Assembly (NCBI GenBank): GCA_028292835.1
Contig: JAQGLP010000383.1
Coordinates: forward strand, 1-6,622
DNA: 6,622 bases
Direction: 5' to 3'
Source: Variovorax sp.
GTDB lineage: Bacteria > Pseudomonadota > Gammaproteobacteria > Burkholderiales > Burkholderiaceae_C
Under the pieces are notes generated by a model, which was given only the letters and a program-made list of their open reading frames with translations, did no database searches and was not told the origin of the DNA. Made by a program: the position numbers and the translations under genes. Every line of letters starts with the position of its first letter. The first letter of the stretch is position 1. Shown piece by piece: positions 5,109 to 6,622 of the stretch.

Positions 5109-6622
5109 ATGTCGGTAAATCCCGAGAGCCAGTTCGGCTCGGCCGCCAACGATTCGGATGCGCAGGAAACGCGTGAATGGATGGACGCGCTGTCGGCCGT
5201 CATTCAAAGCGAAGGCCCGGAACGCGCGCACTTCCTGCTCGAACAACTGCTGGAGCACGCGCGCCAGAACAGCATCGACAAGCCGTTCTCGGCCAACACC
5301 GCGTACGTCAACACGATCGAGCCCGACCAGGAAGAGCGCTGTCCCGGCAACCTGGAGATCGAGGCCCGCCTGCGCGCCTACATGCGCTGGAACGCCATGG
5401 CGATGGTGGTCAAGGCCAACCGCGTCCATCCGCCCGAAGGCGGCGACCTGGGCGGCCACATCGGCTCCTTTGCCTCCCTGGCCAACATGTTCGCGGCCGG
5501 CTTCAACCATTTCTGGCACGCCGAGAGCGAAAACCACGGGGGCGACTGTCTCTATATCCAGGGCCACGTGTCGCCCGGCATCTACGCGCGCGCCTACCTG
5601 GAAGGCCGCCTGACGGAAGAGCAGCTGCTCAACTTCCGCCAGGAAGTCGACGGCAAGGGCCTGTCGAGCTACCCGCATCCGAAGCTGATGCCCGAGTTCT
5701 GGCAGTTCCCCACGGTGTCGATGGGCCTGGGCCCGCTGATGGCCATCTACCAAGCACGATTCCTGAAGTACCTGCACGCACGCGGCATCGCCAACACCGA
5801 AAACCGCAAGGTCTGGGTGTTCTGCGGCGACGGCGAAATGGACGAGGTCGAATCGCTCGGCGCCATCGGCCTGGCGGCGCGCGAGAACCTCGACAACCTG
5901 ATCTTCGTCATCAACTGCAACCTGCAGCGCCTGGACGGCCCGGTGCGCGGCAACGGCAAGATCATCCAGGAACTCGAGGGCGAATTCCGCGGCGCGGGCT
6001 GGAACGTCATCAAGCTGCTGTGGGGCAGCCGCTGGGACGCGCTGCTGGCGCGCGACAAGGACGGCGCGCTGCGCAAGATCATGATGGAGACGAACGACGG
6101 CGACTACCAGTCGTTCAAGGCCAACGACGGCGCCTTCGTTCGCAAGAACTTCTTCGGCCGCGACCCGCGCACGCTGGAGATGGTCGCCAAGATGAGCGAC
6201 GACGACATCTGGAACCTGCGCCGCGGCGGCCACGATTCGCAGAAGGTGTACGCCGCGTTCCATGCCGCCAACACCCACAAGGGCCAACCCACCGTGCTGC
6301 TGGTCAAGACCGTCAAGGGCTTCGGCATGGGCAAGATCGGCGAGGGCAAGAACACCGTGCACCAGACCAAGAAGCTGGGCGACGAGGACATCAAGGCTTT
6401 CCGCGACCGCTTCAACATCCCGGTGCCCGACAGCCAGCTGGCCGACCTGCCGTTCTACAAGCCAGCCGACGACACGCCCGAGATGCAGTACCTGCACGAG
6501 CGCCGCAAGGCGCTCGGCGGCTACCTGCCGCACCGCCGCACCAAGGCCGACGAGAGCTTCACGGTTCCGGCGCTGGACACCTTCAAGGCCGTGCTCGAGC
6601 CCACGGCCGAAGGCCGCGAGAT
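5109..6622 (+). CDS. aceE: Pyruvate dehydrogenase E1 component (homodimeric type), N-terminal part, gene runs off the right edge
   Basis: The first 504 codons of the thiamine-diphosphate-dependent E1 of the pyruvate dehydrogenase complex, which decarboxylates pyruvate and acetylates the E2 lipoyl domains in the cytoplasm. The family is about 890 residues, so a little over half is present. Visible motifs are EGGDLGGHIGSFAS (His117), QGHVSPGIYARAYLEGRL (His153), the ThDP/Mg motif GDGEMDE starting at Gly240 with Asp241, ending in NCNLQRLDGPVRGN (Asn269/Asn271), and the mobile active-site loop with Glu412 and NTVHQTKK (His418). These align at a constant offset of 11 residues with the E. coli residues remembered as His106, His142, Asp230, Glu401 and His407. 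The protein therefore appears catalytically intact as far as seen. A strong Shine-Dalgarno sequence fixes the start. aceF and lpd would be expected downstream, outside the window. It diverges from the sensor kinase-regulator pair, which may control it. Confidence 0.97.
   Translation, partial: MSVNPESQFGSAANDSDAQETREWMDALSAVIQSEGPERAHFLLEQLLEHARQNSIDKPFSANTAYVNTIEPDQEERCPGNLEIEARLRAYMRWNAMAMVVKANRVHPPEGGDLGGHIGSFASLANMFAAGFNHFWHAESENHGGDCLYIQGHVSPGIYARAYLEGRLTEEQLLNFRQEVDGKGLSSYPHPKLMPEFWQFPTVSMGLGPLMAIYQARFLKYLHARGIANTENRKVWVFCGDGEMDEVESLGAIGLAARENLDNLIFVINCNLQRLDGPVRGNGKIIQELEGEFRGAGWNVIKLLWGSRWDALLARDKDGALRKIMMETNDGDYQSFKANDGAFVRKNFFGRDPRTLEMVAKMSDDDIWNLRRGGHDSQKVYAAFHAANTHKGQPTVLLVKTVKGFGMGKIGEGKNTVHQTKKLGDEDIKAFRDRFNIPVPDSQLADLPFYKPADDTPEMQYLHERRKALGGYLPHRRTKADESFTVPALDTFKAVLEPTAEGRE

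Noticed and set aside
5010..6533. A 507-codon open frame on the minus strand opposite aceE
   Set aside because: Low-complexity Val/Ala/Leu/His-rich translation with no domain, fully antisense to conserved aceE sequence, and its end falls in the regulatory palindrome. Shadow frame.
1..6622. Mobile elements, CRISPR arrays, tRNA or rRNA genes, toxin-antitoxin or defence genes
   Set aside because: No direct-repeat arrays, transposase motifs, tRNA-like cloverleafs or such protein families were seen. The window is fully accounted for by five core-type genes and one regulatory region.

Overview
The window is GC-rich, protein-dense chromosomal DNA. It looks like a betaproteobacterium of the Burkholderiales, most likely a Comamonadaceae-type genome (Variovorax/Acidovorax/Ramlibacter-like). 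That placement is inferred from codon use, the homodimeric AceE-type E1, a FixL/FixJ-style kinase-regulator pair beside aceE, and GCTAT/ATAGC intergenic motifs. No marker in the window fixes the genus.

Layout. Four genes run leftward from a divergent promoter region at 4900-5108: a membrane-bound PAS sensor histidine kinase (4899-2359), a LuxR-type response regulator overlapping it by 4 nt (2362-1736), folD (1637-756), and the 5' part of an M3-family oligopeptidase gene (prlC/opdA-like, 733 to beyond the left edge). A strong hairpin with a U-tract (1687-1653) separates the two-component pair from folD. One gene runs rightward: aceE, the pyruvate dehydrogenase E1 component, starting at 5109 and running off the right edge.

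Function. FolD supplies one-carbon folates, PrlC trims peptides, and AceE links glycolysis to the TCA cycle. The kinase and regulator form a complete signalling pair: two transmembrane segments, an external sensor region, PAS domains, HisKA and HATPase on one side, and a receiver with LuxR HTH on the other. They are transcribed away from aceE across a 209-bp, comparatively AT-rich intergenic region. That region holds a near-perfect 23-bp palindrome (5004-5026), a plausible sigma70 promoter (5037-5065), a terminator-like hairpin (5054-5078) and a strong aceE ribosome binding site. The most interesting hypothesis is that this pair senses an envelope or cytoplasmic signal and controls aceE, or its own operon, through the palindrome. 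This is inference from arrangement and is not demonstrated by the sequence.

No RNA genes, insertion sequences, CRISPR arrays, phage genes or clear signs of horizontal transfer were seen. Apart from the regulatory region, this is ordinary core-genome DNA.
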